From positions 1-61,948 of the forward strand of contig CAMVKN010000015.1 in NCBI GenBank assembly GCA_947168045.1: a stretch of 61,948 nucleotides of DNA. The letters run 5' to 3'. The stretch's first letter is position 1. Every line of letters starts with the position of its first letter. The notes beneath the pieces were generated by a model, which saw only the letters and a program-made list of their open reading frames with translations, made no database searches and was not told where the DNA came from. A program made the translations under genes and the position numbers. The DNA comes from an uncultured Prevotellaceae bacterium (GTDB lineage: Bacteria > Bacteroidota > Bacteroidia > Bacteroidales > Bacteroidaceae). Below, piece by piece: positions 59,663-61,948 of the stretch.

Positions 59663-61285
59663 CTACTGCTGTGCGACCTTCACGTCGCTGACGGTGACGG
59701 AGCCGCCGTAGTTGTTGATGCTCCAGCAGTTCTTCTGTATGCCGTAGATGCGCTGGGTGTAGGCACATACGTCGTTGATGTACATCACCAGGACGGAGTT
59801 GTCAGTATAGATGTCAATGTTGTACGTGTTGTCAGCAGGGCGCTCAAACCAGTAGCCGTCGATGCCCTCGATGAATCCCTTGCCCTCTTCACCTTCCTGC
59901 TCGAAGTTCACCTTGCGGTGGTTCTCGTCCTCAGGATTGACCACCATGGTGTAATACTTCTTCGAGTCGGTGCCACGGACGAAGGAGATGCCAAACTTGT
60001 CCCAGTTGTTCGAAGTCTTGACGGTAAACGAGAGGTGATTGCAGGTGCCCAGGCGGCTGTAGAGCACGTAGGCCCCGTCGCCGGTGAGCGTACCGTTGCT
60101 ATAGCCGCTTGAGGCCATGACCTGGGCTGTCTGTGCCTTGTTGTACTTGGCAGCCATGGCGGGCACGGCTCCGAGGGTCAGCGTGCCATCAGCATGCTGT
60201 ATGAGCTTGTGGCAGACCAGGGCACCGCTCCAGTTCGGTTCGTTGCCATCGCCAGCGCCCACGCTGATATTCTTCTCGTGGATGTCGCCGCCTGAGCGGA
60301 AGGGGCACCACCCCCAGATGTAGCGGTCAGTGCCGTTGGAAGCCGTCTTGCCAGCATAGAAGGCACGGCTGTCGAGCACGCCCTCATGGCCGTCAGCGGG
60401 CCATTTGGGGCCATCGTTGAAGCAGCTCTTCAGCTCATCGTAGCTGCGGGCCATCATGTACTTCACCTTGCGGCTCCATGAGGTGCGGAAACTCTCGCTA
60501 TAAACCATGTACCAGTAGTCGCCCATCTTGAAGATGTCGGGGCACTCAAGCATGCGGTCCCAAATCATGCGGATGCGGCCTACGTGCTCCCAGTTCTTCA
60601 GGTCGGTCGACTTGAACTCGGCAAAGACGGGGTCTCCACCGTTGACAGGATAGGTAGAGATGACCATGTGGTAGAGGTTGTCGTCAGCCACGAAGACCTG
60701 CGGGTCGCGGAAGTCGTTGCCTGAGTAGCCGTAGTCAGGGCCGTTGAGCGTCCACAGCTCGTCCTTCGTCCATGTCTTGAAGTCGGGCGACGTGGCACGC
60801 ATCACCACCTCGCGGTTCTTGCAGTTGCCGTTGTGGCCAGTGTAGTAGATGTAGTACATGCCATCCTTCTCGTAGGCGCAGCCCGTACCTAAGGCAGCGT
60901 CCTGCTGATAGTCGTTGGCGCCGAAGGGCAACAGCTCGCCCAGCGACTGGTAGCTGGCACCGTCCTTGGTGGCTACACCCCAGATGGGGTGGAAGCGGTG
61001 GCTCATGTTGTTGATGAACTCCTGCAGATAGAGCACCTTGAACTCAGCAGCCTTCTGGTCATAGAAGGGCATGGGGTCGCCCACACGCCCTACGGCGGGG
61101 GTGTAGTAGGTTCCGAAGCTCTGGTCGTCGGTAGGCATGAAGAAAGTGGTGGTGCCGTTCCAGTCCTTAGCGGGGTCGCCGCTGAAGTCGTCGTCACTGC
61201 AAGAGGCAAGGGCTGCCGGTGCTGCGGCGACGCCGCAGCCCACGAGACAACCAAGGAGGTAATGCTTTATATTATTAGTTTTCAT
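59663..61285 (-). CDS. Surface GH32-like lipoprotein (divergent)
   Basis: 540 residues, lipoprotein (lipobox LASC, Cys29). The propeller keeps FRDP (192-195) and LECPDIF (246-252, acid Glu247). The usual WMNDPNG is absent; GDPMPFYD (69-76) stands at the position where the nucleophile Asp would be expected. Related divergent GH32 lipoproteins in Bacteroides fructan loci are surface endo-acting enzymes. That is the likely role here, but with an altered first motif activity should not be assumed. The C-terminal domain is beta-rich. It starts 13 bases after the DUF4960 stop codon. Confidence 0.8.
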   Translation of the reverse strand: MKTNNIKHYLLGCLVGCGVAAAPAALASCSDDDFSGDPAKDWNGTTTFFMPTDDQSFGTYYTPAVGRVGDPMPFYDQKAAEFKVLYLQEFINNMSHRFHPIWGVATKDGASYQSLGELLPFGANDYQQDAALGTGCAYEKDGMYYIYYTGHNGNCKNREVVMRATSPDFKTWTKDELWTLNGPDYGYSGNDFRDPQVFVADDNLYHMVISTYPVNGGDPVFAEFKSTDLKNWEHVGRIRMIWDRMLECPDIFKMGDYWYMVYSESFRTSWSRKVKYMMARSYDELKSCFNDGPKWPADGHEGVLDSRAFYAGKTASNGTDRYIWGWCPFRSGGDIHEKNISVGAGDGNEPNWSGALVCHKLIQHADGTLTLGAVPAMAAKYNKAQTAQVMASSGYSNGTLTGDGAYVLYSRLGTCNHLSFTVKTSNNWDKFGISFVRGTDSKKYYTMVVNPEDENHRKVNFEQEGEEGKGFIEGIDGYWFERPADNTYNIDIYTDNSVLVMYINDVCAYTQRIYGIQKNCWSINNYGGSVTVSDVKVAQQ

Positions 61286-61298
61286 AATGGTGACTTTT

Positions 61299-61948
61299 TT
61301 ATTTGGTTAGGTAATCGAATGCGTTGAGCATGATGCGTCCCATGTTGTCGTGATAGACTGACGTGTAGGGCGTGGGCGAGTTCCAGTCGAAGAGACCCGA
61401 ACCGAAGCAGATGATGCCACCCTTGCCATAGTTGCCGTTGGCAGCCTTCAGTTCCCAGGCCACGATGGCTCCGTCACCGCCATGGGCCAGACCGCGGTTG
61501 CCGGCTATCTCCTCGAAGGCCTCCACACCAGTGTAGGGGTTCCAGAGGGCAAACTGCGACGTGGTGTTGCAGATGGTGTAGCCGTTGTCGAGCGTGTAGA
61601 CAGCATCGTCAGGTGCGCCAGGATAGGTGACGAGATTCTTCCACAGCGGGTGGTTGATGTCGTAGGCAAAGAAGTGCCAGGGGTCGTCGCCCATAAGGTC
61701 TGAGCCTTCACCACCGCCGCCACCCCAGCAGTTGTTGGGATAAACGTTCTCAGGCATGGCCCCGAGGGCAATGGCATAGTTCACGGCTGAGCGGCTGAGC
61801 ACGAAGGCGCCACCGTTCTTCCAGAACTCCTTCATCTTGGGCAGTGCCGTCATGGCACCGGTAGCAGCCTCGGCAAAGCCGTTGTAGTTGCCATAGGCAG
61901 GGCTGTGGCGGTGGAAGAAGATGAGCTTGCACTCGTCGAGCGAGATGC
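61299..61948 (-). CDS. DUF4960 family protein, 5' end outside the window
   Basis: The last 216 codons of a gene open to the window edge. The first readable residues are ISLDECKLIFFHRHSPAYGN. The segment FWKNGGAFVLSRSAVNYAIA and the glycine-rich CWGGGGGEGSDL fit DUF4960, a family seen in fructan and related utilisation loci. It is probably exported, since its neighbours are. The fold resembles glutamine-amidotransferase-like domains, but I see no catalytic triad in this part. Confidence 0.75.
   Translation of the reverse strand, partial: ISLDECKLIFFHRHSPAYGNYNGFAEAATGAMTALPKMKEFWKNGGAFVLSRSAVNYAIALGAMPENVYPNNCWGGGGGEGSDLMGDDPWHFFAYDINHPLWKNLVTYPGAPDDAVYTLDNGYTICNTTSQFALWNPYTGVEAFEEIAGNRGLAHGGDGAIVAWELKAANGNYGKGGIICFGSGLFDWNSPTPYTSVYHDNMGRIMLNAFDYLTK

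Overview
The window looks like a chromosome segment of a Prevotella-like member of the Bacteroidales. The grounds are promoters of the TTTG-N19-TAnnTTTG type with no usable Shine-Dalgarno sites, polysaccharide-utilisation genes (GH43, GH127, GH106-like and two GH32), an Mfa/FimB-type fimbrial operon, a C10 (streptopain-like) protease, a DUF5107/TPR protein, DUF2795, DUF3575, DUF3868, DUF4377 and DUF4960 families, and secreted proteins ending in a short Gly-[IL]-Tyr-Ile-x(2)-Gly-[KR]-Lys tail. No rRNA, CRISPR array, prophage or replication origin was seen. One tRNA, Arg(CCT), is present.

Region 1 (1-20 kb) is carbohydrate and housekeeping metabolism. It holds a GH43 enzyme, an AraC regulator divergent from a sugar porter plus DUF5107/TPR operon, a short GH106-like protein, tRNA-Arg, a C10 protease, a DapA/NanA-family aldolase, a nucleoside kinase, a GH127 beta-L-arabinofuranosidase, a cobalamin adenosyltransferase and DUF2795. 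A 0.6-kb island of stacked tandem repeats lies at 14.1-14.7 kb.

Region 2 (20-29 kb) is a mosaic of AT-rich accessory modules: an ISAon1-like IS remnant, two different AAA ATPases with nuclease-like C-termini, three GatB/YqeY-type genes (the third is at 48 kb), XRE regulators, an IS110 scrap and several dispersed elements. The most striking is a 19-bp box followed by a small hairpin and then a terminator hairpin. It occurs five times, with hairpin sequences that change while pairing is kept.

Region 3 (29-46 kb) is one long minus-strand fimbrial operon: DUF3575, DUF3868/OmpA-like, Mfa1-type major subunit, a second Mfa1-type subunit, Mfa2/FimB anchor, a minor fimbrillin-like lipoprotein, a 2505-residue secreted giant, and a TlpA-like thioredoxin lipoprotein. 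It lies between two near-identical copies (about 0.7 kb) of an HTH-YqeY segment at 26.3 and 47.8 kb.

Region 4 (46.5-51 kb) is again mosaic: a truncated surface protein, the second HTH-YqeY copy, two small lipoproteins, and a graveyard of ATPase remnants whose promoters each carry a different palindrome.

Region 5 (51-62 kb) holds a cupin/HxlR divergent pair, an M3 dipeptidase, and a fructan-utilisation block (fructokinase, MFS importer, GH32, a jelly-roll-like secreted protein, a surface GH32-like lipoprotein and DUF4960, cut by the window edge). Its SusC/SusD and regulator genes presumably lie beyond 61948.

Across the window short repeats have entered coding sequences in frame: a GC-rich palindrome, heptanucleotide repeats, and a third element present twice in one lipoprotein gene.
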